Shown one piece after another: positions 1 to 8,159 of a stretch of 43,394 nucleotides of DNA. A model generated the notes under the pieces. The model made no database searches. It was not told the DNA's origin and saw only the letters and a program-made list of their open reading frames with translations. The translations under genes were made by a program, and so were the position numbers. Source of the stretch: JBJFCE01 sp964437825. GTDB taxonomy: Bacteria > Bacillota > Clostridia > Lachnospirales > Lachnospiraceae. The first letter of the stretch is position 1, and each line of letters opens with the position of its first letter. The stretch covers positions 1 through 43,394 of the forward strand of contig CAYTIH010000020.1 of the NCBI GenBank assembly GCA_964437825.1, written 5' to 3'.

Positions 1-33
1 AAAAACAAATGCCGCTTCGCGTCGCTTGTTTTT
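1..33 (-). terminator. Probable rho-independent terminator of the TPR gene
   Basis: Outer arms AAAAACAA (1-8) and TTGTTTTT (26-33) are complementary and enclose a GC-rich centre. Read leftward from the TPR gene the hairpin ends in a run of T. The central part pairs imperfectly, so this is a moderate call. The structure touches the window edge. Confidence 0.5.
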
Positions 34-91
34 CTTTTGCGCTTATTATATCATACTCGCAAGCCCGCGCCTTTGGTGCTTATCGTCTGCT

Positions 92-949
92 TCAGCCGAC
101 TGCTTCCCTCGCCGTCTTTGCTCTATCCAGATAAAACTTCCGCTTTTCCAAATCTCCCAGTCTCTCGCAAACAGCGGCACAGTTCTCGGACAGAATCGCA
201 TAGCTTTGATTCTCACCGAAATGCTCCTTTACCTCCCGGCATGCGTGATCATAATATTCCAATGCGTTTGCATAATCTTCCCGATGAAAGTACAATTCCC
301 CCAGCCCTGCAAGCGCTCCGCTATAGTGCGCATCCGTTTGCTCTCCTGCGGATTCGAATATGGCAACAGCCTCCTTTAAAAGTGCTTCCGCCTGATCATA
401 CTGACCAAGCTTAAAATCAATCAGCGCCAGATTGGTCAGAGTCGTGGCCGCTTCCATGTCTGCATCCGGCTGCTTCCGGATAATGGCAAGCGCCTCAGCC
501 GCCATGGCAGCCGCCCTCTCATTCTCTCCCATCGCTTCCAAAAGCATGGACATATTATTATAAAGTCCGGCGAACCGATAATCCTCCGGCATCAGCAGTT
601 CTCCGTAAATTTTTGTCGCACGCATATACTGCTCATAAGCATCCTGATATCTACCGCCTGCGCGAAAAGCCGTTGCAGAATTCAGCAATACCGTCGCAAA
701 ATGTTCTGTTCCTTCCATCTGAAGTTCTTCCATAAGCAGGAGCACATCCTCCGATGCCTGGTATGCTTTTTCAAATTGAGACACACTCCTGTAATACCCA
801 ATCATCTCATTACAAATCGCAATATAAGCATGATAATCGTTCTCCTCCCTTGCCTGCGCAAGTGATGCCGTTAAAAACGGGTCCACCTGGTCCAGCTCCC
901 GATTCGCAAACAAATCATCCAACGTTTGATAAAAAACATTTACATCCAT
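92..949 (-). CDS. Tetratricopeptide-repeat protein (about 286 aa)
   Basis: This is a soluble all-helical TPR protein with successive helix pairs through most of its length. Typical TPR spacing of small and aromatic residues is visible, for example in the AFRAGGRYQDAYEQYMRATK and ALAGLGELYFHREDYANALE stretches. TPR arrays usually act as protein-binding scaffolds. I see no enzymatic domain, signal peptide or membrane segment. The start at 949 is chosen because a good GGAAGGAGAG site lies about 10 bases upstream. An in-frame start at 1039 would add 30 residues without such a site. The gene stands alone, divergent from the GntR operon, and a hairpin follows it at the window edge. In Lachnospiraceae similar orphan TPR proteins are common and uncharacterised. 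The partner is unknown. Confidence 0.85.
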   Translation of the reverse strand: MDVNVFYQTLDDLFANRELDQVDPFLTASLAQAREENDYHAYIAICNEMIGYYRSVSQFEKAYQASEDVLLLMEELQMEGTEHFATVLLNSATAFRAGGRYQDAYEQYMRATKIYGELLMPEDYRFAGLYNNMSMLLEAMGENERAAAMAAEALAIIRKQPDADMEAATTLTNLALIDFKLGQYDQAEALLKEAVAIFESAGEQTDAHYSGALAGLGELYFHREDYANALEYYDHACREVKEHFGENQSYAILSENCAAVCERLGDLEKRKFYLDRAKTAREAVG

Positions 950-1073
950 TTGTATCACGCTCTCCTTCCGTTTTCTATATTGTAACTTTGACACACTTAT
1001 TTGTAAAATAAATTTCCATATGAAATTCCGGCTTTTCATTTAAAAACGTCTTTCTTACCTAATAAAAAAACAA

Positions 1074-1108
1074 TTGACAAAGTTCTTAATTAGTTATATG
1101 GTTAATTA
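1074..1108 (+). promoter_or_regulatory. Promoter and candidate operator of the GntR-ABC operon
   Basis: TTGACA at 1074-1079 is followed after 17 bases by TATGGT (1097-1102). The 7-mer TTAATTA occurs twice, at 1086-1092 and 1102-1108, one copy in the spacer and one abutting the -10. TTAATTA contains the palindrome TAATTA, so two regulator half-sites around the -10 are plausible for autoregulation by the GntR protein encoded downstream. The operator role is inferred. Confidence 0.5.
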
Positions 1109-1196
1109 CACAAGCAATGAACCAACAAACCCTAATATATAAAAGCATCAAAAATCTTTATACGATTACATATTCAAAAAGAAACGGAGGTAACAG

Positions 1197-1565
1197 ATGA
1201 ATGAATTTCTGACCCGAGAGAAATCCATCTATATTCAGATCAGCGAAATGATCGAGAATGATATCCTGCGCGATATTCTGCTGGAAGAAGAAAAAGTGCC
1301 CAGTACAAACGATCTGGCACGATTGTATTCTATCAATCCGGCAACGGCTGCAAAGGGAATCAACCTGTTAGTGGATTCCGGAATCTTATATAAAAAAAGG
1401 GGAATAGGTATGTTTGTAATGTCAGGAGCAAAAGAACTCATCCGTAACCGCCGTAAGGAAGCCTTTTATGAAAATTATTTGAAGGCACTTGTAAATGAAG
1501 CGAAAAGTCTGGGAATCACTAAAGATGAACTGATTGCCATGATTATACGTGAAGATGAACAGTAA
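1197..1565 (+). CDS. GntR family (YtrA-type) transcriptional regulator, 122 aa
   Basis: This is a short one-domain GntR repressor: an N-terminal winged helix (about residues 8-75) with the family pattern VPSTNDLARLYSINPATAAK as recognition helix, then GILYKKRGIGMFV as the wing, and a short C-terminal helical tail (to 122) in place of a large effector domain. That length and layout are those of the YtrA subfamily, whose members typically repress an adjacent ABC transporter operon. A strong ribosome site (acggaggtaac) precedes the ATG. The next gene, an ABC ATPase, starts 42 bases downstream in the same direction, so autoregulation of the whole operon is likely. The ligand is unknown; cell-envelope-active antibiotics are the usual cue in this subfamily. 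Confidence 0.9.
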   Translation: MNEFLTREKSIYIQISEMIENDILRDILLEEEKVPSTNDLARLYSINPATAAKGINLLVDSGILYKKRGIGMFVMSGAKELIRNRRKEAFYENYLKALVNEAKSLGITKDELIAMIIREDEQ

Positions 1566-1607
1566 CCCGGAGAGCAAATCCATAGATTTATGAGAAAGGG
1601 AAATAAC

Positions 1608-2492
1608 ATGAGCAGCGGAAAACTGATTTGTAACGATATTGTAAAAACCTACGGAAAAAAAGAAGTCCTGCATAATATTGATCTTGAAATTGAACCCGGC
1701 AAGATCTACGGACTGATCGGAAAAAACGGAGCGGGCAAAACCACACTGTTATCCATCCTGACGGCGCAAAATCCTCCATCCGAAGGAACCGTTACCTACA
1801 ACGGCATGCCCGTCTGGGAAAACCAGGATGCTTTGGATCATCTCTGCTTTTCCAGAGAGTTAAATCCTCTCATCGGATGGGGAAGCAATAATCTGAAAGT
1901 GAATAAATATTTAAAAACTGCCGCGGCCTTTTTTCCCCACTGGGATAAGGCGCTTGCCGAAAGGCTAATCAAAGACTTTGGGTTGGATGTCAAAAAGAGG
2001 ATCTGTAAACTAAGCAAAGGTATGATGTCCATGGTCACCATTATTGTGGCTATGGCAAGTAAATCCGATATCACCATTTTGGATGAACCTGTGGCCGGAC
2101 TGGATGTCGTTGCAAGAGAACTCTTTTATAAAGAGCTGCTTGCCGATTACGCCCAAACCGGACGAACCTTTCTTATTTCAACCCATATTATCGAAGAAGC
2201 CTCCAGCCTGTTTGAAGAAACCATTATCATGAAGGACGGCTCCGTTCTGCTAAAAGAAAATACACAGGAACTCCTTGACCGCGCCATCCATGTCAGCGGC
2301 AAGGCTGAAGATGTTGACAATGCTACTGCCGGACTGAACATCCATCATACGGAAAGCATCGGCAGAAGCAAAGGCGTCACGGTTTTGCTGAAACCGGGGC
2401 AGAAAATAAAAGAGGGCTATGACGTAAGCGTCCAGCCTGTCAGTCTGCAAAACCTGTTCGTCGCTCTGTGCGGTAACGAACCCACGTTATAA
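1608..2492 (+). CDS. ABC transporter ATP-binding protein, 294 aa
   Basis: This is the nucleotide-binding subunit of an ABC-2 type transporter, cytoplasmic and membrane-associated. From the chosen start, the Walker A GKNGAGKT is at residues 38-45, the signature LSKGM at 135-139, Walker B ITILDEP around 155-161, and the switch histidine in STHIIEE. The signature departs from LSGGQ, as is common in YtrB-like ATPases. The start at 1608 has AAAGGG eight bases upstream; the earlier ATG at 1590 has no ribosome site. It lies between the GntR gene and two six-segment membrane proteins that are its probable partners. The C-terminal 80 residues after the core are variable and could be regulatory. Substrate is unknown. 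Confidence 0.92.
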   Translation: MSSGKLICNDIVKTYGKKEVLHNIDLEIEPGKIYGLIGKNGAGKTTLLSILTAQNPPSEGTVTYNGMPVWENQDALDHLCFSRELNPLIGWGSNNLKVNKYLKTAAAFFPHWDKALAERLIKDFGLDVKKRICKLSKGMMSMVTIIVAMASKSDITILDEPVAGLDVVARELFYKELLADYAQTGRTFLISTHIIEEASSLFEETIIMKDGSVLLKENTQELLDRAIHVSGKAEDVDNATAGLNIHHTESIGRSKGVTVLLKPGQKIKEGYDVSVQPVSLQNLFVALCGNEPTL

Positions 2493-2582
2493 TTGCAAAG
2501 CAAGGACGGTATCATGTCTGACAATATGAACCGCCGCTGCGCTTTGCTGCAGCCATAAACCCGGCTTGATTGCAAAGCAATC
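2492..2582 (+). repeat. Direct repeat of a TTGCAAAGCAA palindrome
   Basis: ATTGCAAAGCAA occurs at 2492-2503 and again at 2569-2580. The second copy extends to the perfect 15-bp inverted repeat GATTGCAAAGCAATC (2568-2582). The pair brackets the gap between the ATPase and permease genes. It could be a protein-binding site or mRNA processing hairpin; no function is known to me. Confidence 0.45.
2514..2558 (+). CDS. Possible 14-residue mini-gene between ATPase and permease
   Basis: ATG at 2514 has an AAGGA site seven bases upstream and runs 14 codons to TAA at 2556 (MSDNMNRRCALLQP). It fills the 110-base gap between the ATPase and membrane-protein genes. It could be a translational coupling or leader peptide, or chance. 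Nothing but the ribosome site supports it. Confidence 0.2.
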   Translation: MSDNMNRRCALLQP

Positions 2583-2606
2583 ATACTATTGATGAAAGGA
2601 ATACAT

Positions 2607-3293
2607 ATGAAATCTTTTACAAGAACGCTCAAGTATTTCACAAAGCTTGCCGAAGGATATTTTCTCTGCCTGATCGTAATGTGTCTCTTTCTTACGGCAT
2701 TCATGTTTCTCAGTGCCGATATGGAACAGGAGCTTACCGATATTTTATATGATGTGCCCGGCTATTTCCTGTCCTACAGCGCACTTTTGATTATTGTCAT
2801 CAACATTACACTTTCGTATCATGTGATTCCCATGGTGCTTTCCTTTAACTGCACCAGAAAGAATATTTTTATCGGGCTCAACTGGATGTTTCTGTTATTG
2901 ACCATACAGCTGCTTCTGGTTGCCGCTGTCTATTGTCTGCTGCTACCAAATGAAGTTACCGGTACCGGCGGCATTATGAAATTATTGCCCTTCATCGCAG
3001 GCGTTATGCTGTCAAGTATCGGTATTTCAGAGTTCTTTGGCGGCATTTCCCTTCGCTTTGGTAAGCTCGGACTCTGGATCATGATGATCTTCTGCATGCT
3101 TATCGGGGCTTGCTGCGGTTTCCTGTATGATACGCCCGGAAAACTATCTGTTGTTGCCATATTTCTAAATTTAAGCAGCGCTGCTTCTTTCCGTCAGCTG
3201 ATTTATATCGTACTTGCTGCAGGCATTTTCATCTATCTGGCCGGTGCCGCCGGTAATTATCTGTTAATGCGAAAATCAGCAGTGCATGTATAG
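2607..3293 (+). CDS. Six-segment membrane protein, probable ABC permease subunit (228 aa)
   Basis: A polytopic inner-membrane protein. Six hydrophobic stretches can be read, at roughly residues 13-35, 48-75, 84-110, 119-143, 152-172 and 192-217. No soluble domain is present. Lack of motifs prevents a family call, but position directly downstream of a YtrA-type regulator and ATPase, followed by a second six-segment protein, argues that the two form a heterodimeric transmembrane part of an ABC-2-like exporter. ATG 2607 is preferred because AAAGGA lies six bases upstream; ATG 2592 and TTG 2589 lack sites. Eleven bases separate it from the next gene. Confidence 0.75.
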   Translation: MKSFTRTLKYFTKLAEGYFLCLIVMCLFLTAFMFLSADMEQELTDILYDVPGYFLSYSALLIIVINITLSYHVIPMVLSFNCTRKNIFIGLNWMFLLLTIQLLLVAAVYCLLLPNEVTGTGGIMKLLPFIAGVMLSSIGISEFFGGISLRFGKLGLWIMMIFCMLIGACCGFLYDTPGKLSVVAIFLNLSSAASFRQLIYIVLAAGIFIYLAGAAGNYLLMRKSAVHV

Positions 3294-3304
3294 GAGGGAT
3301 TCGT

Positions 3305-4036
3305 ATGATTCGTACCATCAAGGGACAGCTCAGTCTGGCGCTGTCACAAATAATCGGAAATTTTATTCTCGTTCTCGGCGGAGGACTCTTCGGAACCATG
3401 CTATTTGAAATCATCATGCGCTTGACGGTGGCCTCCGAGGAAAATCCAACCACCTTCGAAATGGCCTTTCTCATGGGTCTGGTCGTATACGTAATCGTCT
3501 CCTTCATTTGGGGGATTGCATATACGGAACAATACTTCAATAATATAGTGGGAATGGGTCGCACCAGAAAAAGCTTTTTTATCGGATATACCCTGACAGC
3601 TTTACTAACTGCTTTCTCGGGCATAATAGCGCTCTATCTCATTTATATTACAGAGCATTTACGCCTCAGACTCTGGTGGAGTGAATACCCCTGCGAAACC
3701 AATTTTGCCGTCTTTTTTACTCCCGCCATCTTCTGCTGGATCGCTGTTATGCTGTGCATCCTTCAGGAGTTCTGGGGATTTCTCATACTCCGTTTCGGGA
3801 AAAAAGCCTTTTGGGCTCTCTGGGCAATTTATATGATTCTTTCTCTGGGTATTCCCCGCATCAGGGATGACATAACGGACGGCAGAAACAGTGTGCTCGC
3901 CAACTTCGGATATCAGTGCCTGAATTTGTATCAATGTCTTCCGCTCACTGTATGGCTCCTGATTCTTTCAGGGATCGGACTGATACTATTTGCCGTTACT
4001 TATTATTTATTTCAACGCCAGAAGGTTACCTTTTAA
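3305..4036 (+). CDS. Six-segment membrane protein, second probable ABC permease subunit (243 aa)
   Basis: A polytopic membrane protein with six likely segments, at about residues 10-36, 49-72, 86-110, 134-165, 168-185 and 215-237. It starts at ATG 3305 behind a strong AGGAGG site at 3293-3298 that overlaps the end of the preceding gene, so the pair is translationally close. It resembles its neighbour in layout and loop lengths, including a conserved-looking basic loop after segment 2 (the first gene has TRKNIF, this one TRKSFF), which suggests an ancient duplication. The operon appears to end here, and a MITE target duplication overlaps its stop codon. Confidence 0.75.
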   Translation: MIRTIKGQLSLALSQIIGNFILVLGGGLFGTMLFEIIMRLTVASEENPTTFEMAFLMGLVVYVIVSFIWGIAYTEQYFNNIVGMGRTRKSFFIGYTLTALLTAFSGIIALYLIYITEHLRLRLWWSEYPCETNFAVFFTPAIFCWIAVMLCILQEFWGFLILRFGKKAFWALWAIYMILSLGIPRIRDDITDGRNSVLANFGYQCLNLYQCLPLTVWLLILSGIGLILFAVTYYLFQRQKVTF

Positions 4037-4045
4037 TAAAATCAT

Positions 4046-4248
4046 TAGATAATTGCGAAACTCCTTCCAGGTTACTTTAATTGCACAAATGATAGAAACA
4101 ACACAGACACGCTTGCGCTCCGTTTCAGGCGTAACGGACACTAGGCTCGACAGAACCTCGCCAAGTGCCGACGCCCTCAAAGGGTCTGCTTATGTTTCTA
4201 CAATTTGCACAATTAACGCAATGCTTTGGTGAGTTTCGCAAACGCCTA
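4046..4248 (+). mobile_element. MITE copy 1, 203 bp
   Basis: A non-coding element with terminal inverted repeats. The left end contains TTGCGAAACTC and the right end GAGTTTCGCAAACGCCTA. It is almost identical over its inner and right part to the 203-bp copy at 20879-21081, and a 70-bp derivative lies at 39324-39393. Flanks aataaaatcat (4035-4045) and aacaaaatcat (4248-4258, sharing the last element base) match at 10 of 11 positions, indicating a target duplication of 10-11 bp. Subterminal sequences near 4073-4095 and 4189-4210 are also inversely complementary, so the element can fold into a long hairpin. No transposase is encoded. Confidence 0.85.
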
Positions 4249-4272
4249 ACAAAATCATATCAGAAAGGAGTA

Positions 4273-4291
4273 TATGCCCGGTATGGGCATA
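4273..4291 (+). promoter_or_regulatory. Hairpin between ribosome site and start codon
   Basis: TATGCCC (4273-4279) and GGGCATA (4285-4291) form a 7-bp stem with a 5-base loop. It separates the AAAGGAG ribosome site (4264-4270) from the ATG of the ATPase at 4302. Looping it out brings the site to about 12 bases from the start. The ATG at 4274, correctly spaced from the site, is out of frame and would give only 22 codons. Confidence 0.5.
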
Positions 4292-4301
4292 CAACAAAAA
4301 C

Positions 4302-5333
4302 ATGAGCTTAGTCGTAACAGATCTTTCCAAAAAGTACGGTGAAAAAACCGTACTGGACCATTTAAGTTTCCGTATGGATAAACCGGGCGTCTATGCCCTG
4401 CTCGGTACAAACGGTGCCGGCAAAACGACTGCAATCCGTATGATTCTGGGCATGCTTTCCAGGAATTCCGGCGAGGTACTTTGGAATGATAAGCCCCTGA
4501 ATACCGCAGCCTGCAATGTCGGATATCTTGCGGAGGAACGCGGGCTTTATCCCAAATATCCGCTGATGGACCAGCTGATCTACTTTGCGGGTCTCAGAGG
4601 GGTATCCAAATCCGACGCCAAAAAAAGAATCAAGTATTGGGCGAAGCGCCTTGAGGTTGAAGAATACCTCTATCCGGACGCTGTTCCGGTCACGGAAGCT
4701 TCCCCTCAAAACGCCTCCGATCCTGCATCTTTTGATCATGCAGCCGCAAAGAGCCCGCTGCGCTCCTCAAAGGCAAGGGGCAAAAAACAGAAACCCAAAC
4801 TGGCCGACCAGCTTTCCAAGGGGAATCAGCAAAAGATTCAGCTGATGACGGCACTTATTTCGGATCCTGAGCTGATCATTCTGGATGAACCGCTTTCCGG
4901 ACTTGACCCTGTCAACACCGATCTCTTCAAAGAAATCATCAGAGAAGAAATCGCAAAGGGCAAATATCTCATCATGTCCAGCCATCAGATGGCCACCGTG
5001 GAGGAATTCTGCACCGATATCACCATCCTGAGTCACTCCAAGGTCGTACTTCAGGGACACCTAAATGAGATTAAGAAAAGTTACGGCAGAGTGAACCTTT
5101 CCTTAAAGGTAGAGCAGGATATCAGCGAATATATTAAGGCTTGCGGTATCCGGATTGTCACGGAAAAGGAATACGAATACCGGCTTAAGGTAACCGGCGA
5201 AGAACAGGCGAATGAGCTGCTTGGATCCTTAATCAGCCATCATATCCCCGTGATTACTTTTGACCTCCGTGAACCGTCTCTGCATGAGATTTTTGTAGAA
5301 AAAGTAGGTGGTGACTCACATGAAGCAAACTAA
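4302..5333 (+). CDS. ABC transporter ATP-binding protein, NatA/BcrA-like, 343 aa
   Basis: ATPase of an ABC-2 export system. Walker A is GTNGAGKT (residues 35-42), the signature LSKGNQQ (171-177), Walker B LIILDEP (191-197), and the switch histidine lies in SSHQM. A C-terminal domain (about 250-335) resembles the DUF4162 extension of NatA-like ATPases. An extra segment of about 40 residues (124-166) rich in Ala, Ser, Pro and then Lys/Arg interrupts the helical subdomain just before the signature; most relatives lack it. The start at 4302 lies 31 bases past the nearest ribosome site with a hairpin between. Its 3' end overlaps the permease gene by 14 bases, so the two are coupled. Substrate could be Na+, peptide or lipid. 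Confidence 0.9.
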   Translation: MSLVVTDLSKKYGEKTVLDHLSFRMDKPGVYALLGTNGAGKTTAIRMILGMLSRNSGEVLWNDKPLNTAACNVGYLAEERGLYPKYPLMDQLIYFAGLRGVSKSDAKKRIKYWAKRLEVEEYLYPDAVPVTEASPQNASDPASFDHAAAKSPLRSSKARGKKQKPKLADQLSKGNQQKIQLMTALISDPELIILDEPLSGLDPVNTDLFKEIIREEIAKGKYLIMSSHQMATVEEFCTDITILSHSKVVLQGHLNEIKKSYGRVNLSLKVEQDISEYIKACGIRIVTEKEYEYRLKVTGEEQANELLGSLISHHIPVITFDLREPSLHEIFVEKVGGDSHEAN

Positions 5334-6741
5334 AACTCAATTAACCGGAACCGGTAAAGTCTTTCGCTTTACCTTTCGACAATTTTTCAAAAATAAAGGA
5401 AATATGATTTCCATGGTGCTTTTGCTGCTCTTAGTGCTTGCCAGCGTACCCGTCACGACGCTCCTGGGGGGCGGCACTGCCAAAAAGACCGAATATTCGG
5501 AAATACAGAACGTCTATCTGATCAATGACACGGAGTTCCCGATTTCCGACGATTTGATCGAGTCGGAAAAGCGCGAGGCCCCGTTCTGGGATCACACCGA
5601 ATTTTCGGAGGCGGTTTTTTCACTTGATGAACTCCGAAATCAGTTGTCCTCCCAGGCTTCAACATCGGACGCCTCTTTAGAGTCGTCTGCGCCGGCTTAT
5701 GATGCTCTCCTCGGAGAATGTGACGTTTGTGTCAGTTTTTCCTTTGAACCCTCCCCGGAAGCATCCTCAGGCGCTTATAAAATCGACCTTTATATGCAGC
5801 CAGTTACCTCCGTACCGGAATCCGATTTGGACAGCCTCCGGGTATTGCTTACCGATCTTTTCCATACCGCCAGACTGACCAGCCTTAACATTTCCGAAGA
5901 TCAGCTTGCCATTGTTATGGCCGATTGGAACATCAACACGGAAAAGCTTGCCGACTATTTGAATCCTGAGGATGAAAATAAGTGGTCTACCCAATATAAT
6001 ATTCAGTTTGCGTATGCCATCATCGTAATGTTCGTCAGCATATTCTCCGTATCCTATATCGTTCGCGCAATTGTCGAGGAAAAATCCTCCAAGCTGGTGG
6101 AACTGTTAATGGTCAGCGTAAAGCCTCTTGCACTGATTGTCGGAAAAATTCTGGCTGCGCTTGCATATATTGCTTTTATGTTTGCCATGCTGATCGCAGG
6201 CTACGGAATTTCCTATTTTGTCAGCGGACTGTTTTTGGATGTCTCTGCCGCAGGAAATATTTTTACGCAAATAGGACTTTCCACCGATCTGTTAAAAACC
6301 GGTCCTGCGCTGATACTGATTGTTATATTCTCTTTGTTACTGAGCGTTTTAACCTTTGCCATTATTGCAGGCTTGTCCGCAACGGGATGCTCCACAACGG
6401 AAGATATGCAGAGCGCAACTGCCGCTGCTTCCTTCCTTATTATATTTGGTTACATCATATCCATGTTTGCAGGTTCGGCTGATATTTCTGTATTAAACTA
6501 TATCGCAAGCCTGTTTCCCATCATATCGGTATATAGTGCGCCGGTCAATTATGTCATGGGAAATATCGGTCTTGGAATTCTGCTGCTGTCATGGCTGATT
6601 CAAATTGCAGTCATCGTGCTGCTTTCCCTGTTCTGCTCCCGCATCTATGCCAATCTGCTGATGTATAGAGGCTCCCGGGTAAAGCTTTCCCAGATGATCT
6701 CCATGGCCAGGGCGCCCCGCGCAGGAAAGGAGGAACACTGA
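5320..6741 (+). CDS. ABC-2 type permease, NatB-like, 473 aa
   Basis: Membrane subunit of the exporter. One hydrophobic segment near residues 30-50 is followed by a large loop of about 180 residues, predicted outside, and then five or more segments in the C-terminal half. The sequence after the second segment, EEKSSKLVELLMVSVKPLAL, is the typical cytoplasmic coupling region of NatB/YhaP-type permeases. ATG 5320 is preferred over GTG 5308; the GGTGGTGA stretch just upstream acts as ribosome site. The gene overlaps the ATPase by 14 bases and is followed after 3 bases by a paralogous permease, so the complex is probably one ATPase dimer with two different permeases. Confidence 0.88.
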   Translation: MKQTKTQLTGTGKVFRFTFRQFFKNKGNMISMVLLLLLVLASVPVTTLLGGGTAKKTEYSEIQNVYLINDTEFPISDDLIESEKREAPFWDHTEFSEAVFSLDELRNQLSSQASTSDASLESSAPAYDALLGECDVCVSFSFEPSPEASSGAYKIDLYMQPVTSVPESDLDSLRVLLTDLFHTARLTSLNISEDQLAIVMADWNINTEKLADYLNPEDENKWSTQYNIQFAYAIIVMFVSIFSVSYIVRAIVEEKSSKLVELLMVSVKPLALIVGKILAALAYIAFMFAMLIAGYGISYFVSGLFLDVSAAGNIFTQIGLSTDLLKTGPALILIVIFSLLLSVLTFAIIAGLSATGCSTTEDMQSATAAASFLIIFGYIISMFAGSADISVLNYIASLFPIISVYSAPVNYVMGNIGLGILLLSWLIQIAVIVLLSLFCSRIYANLLMYRGSRVKLSQMISMARAPRAGKEEH

Positions 6742-6744
6742 TTT

Positions 6745-8124
6745 ATGAAACAGAATTTAAAAGGGCTCGGAAATGTATTTTCCTTCACTTTAAAACAACA
6801 GCTCCGTTCAAAAGGATATAAAGCCGTTACCATCGTGTTTGCGTTGATTTGCTTTCTTCTCCCCGCCATCATCATGCCGGCTATGGAAGCCTTCGGCGGA
6901 AAAGATGACAGCGCTGTCACTTCTACGGAAATAACCACTGTATATACCGTGGACCTTACGGCGCAGCCTCTTTCGGATCTGAGTTATTTAAATCAAATCG
7001 GAAATCAGGTATTTTGCAATATTACCTATATTTCCTGTGACACTGACTTAGATCTTGCAGCGGAGCTTTCTTCGGCGGATGCTCATAGTCTGCTGCTGGT
7101 TCTGGAACAGGAAGAAGACTTTTATGACGTCCATATCCTTCGTCCCGAGAACACAGAGCTTACAAAGGATGACGCAGAAGCATATGAATCCTTTATCAAT
7201 GATAGCTTCCGCCTGATTCTGATTGCCAAATCAGGGCTTGATCAGTCCCAGTTAACCGCAATCTATACTCCTGCCTATACCGAGATCGTTGACATGAGCA
7301 ATCCGAGCGGAGATACGCAGGAAGATCCTTTTGCAGTGATACGTCAGGTACTTTCCTACCTGCTGCCGTATTTGAATATCATGATTCTGTATTTCCTGGT
7401 ATTATTCTACGGACAGAATGTTGCCAATAACGTTATTATGGAAAAAACCTCCAAACTCATGGATACCTTTCTCGTTTCGATTAAGCCGGGAGCCATGATT
7501 CTGGGTAAGGTATTCGCCATCGTATTATCCAGCATTTTGCAGTTTGCGATCTGGGTTGTAGTCCTGATCCTTGGTTTTGCCGCAGGAACGGCCTTTGTCC
7601 GCATGATCAATCCCGATACCGGTATGCTTCTCATCCGCTTTTTTGAATCCATCGGCGATTTTTCCGGAGTATTCTCCATCCCCGGCATTGTGATTGCGCT
7701 CCTGATGATTTTCGGCGGCTTCCTTCTTTACTGCTCCATCGCCTCCATCGGCGGTTCTGCAGCAAGTAAACCCGAAGACCTTTCCTCCACTAACGTACTG
7801 TTTACCTTAATCCTGATTGTCAGCTTTTTCTGCACGCTGTCCTCAGGCGCAATGACAGGCGAGATGTCGGAAGGCTTATCCGTAATCGATCTGATTCCTT
7901 TTACCTCCATCCTGGTAACGCCCAGCCGGATTCTGCTGGGAACGGTAACCATTGTGCAAGGACTCCTCTCTCTCGCAGTCGTACTCCTTGTAACACTTGT
8001 ATTGATCTGGCTGGCTGGCAAGGTTTATAAGATGATGTCCCTTTACAAGGGCAATCCGCCGAAACCGAACGAAATGATACAGATGCTGAAACACAGCTTA
8101 AAAGACCAAAAGACGGAAGCCTGA
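6745..8124 (+). CDS. ABC-2 type permease, NatB-like, second subunit, 459 aa
   Basis: A paralogue of the preceding permease with the same plan: one N-terminal segment, an outside loop of about 170 residues, then five to six segments. The coupling motif is conserved as EKTSKLMDTFLVSIKPGAMI. A strong AAAGGAGG site inside the end of the upstream gene serves the ATG at 6745. Together with the two previous genes it forms a complete ATPase-permease-permease module. A phosphatase gene follows after 35 bases and might be read through from the same promoter. The substrate cannot be read from sequence. Confidence 0.88.
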   Translation: MKQNLKGLGNVFSFTLKQQLRSKGYKAVTIVFALICFLLPAIIMPAMEAFGGKDDSAVTSTEITTVYTVDLTAQPLSDLSYLNQIGNQVFCNITYISCDTDLDLAAELSSADAHSLLLVLEQEEDFYDVHILRPENTELTKDDAEAYESFINDSFRLILIAKSGLDQSQLTAIYTPAYTEIVDMSNPSGDTQEDPFAVIRQVLSYLLPYLNIMILYFLVLFYGQNVANNVIMEKTSKLMDTFLVSIKPGAMILGKVFAIVLSSILQFAIWVVVLILGFAAGTAFVRMINPDTGMLLIRFFESIGDFSGVFSIPGIVIALLMIFGGFLLYCSIASIGGSAASKPEDLSSTNVLFTLILIVSFFCTLSSGAMTGEMSEGLSVIDLIPFTSILVTPSRILLGTVTIVQGLLSLAVVLLVTLVLIWLAGKVYKMMSLYKGNPPKPNEMIQMLKHSLKDQKTEA

Positions 8125-8159
8125 CGTGGCCCGGCTTCAGAGACAGGAGCAGCAAGCAT

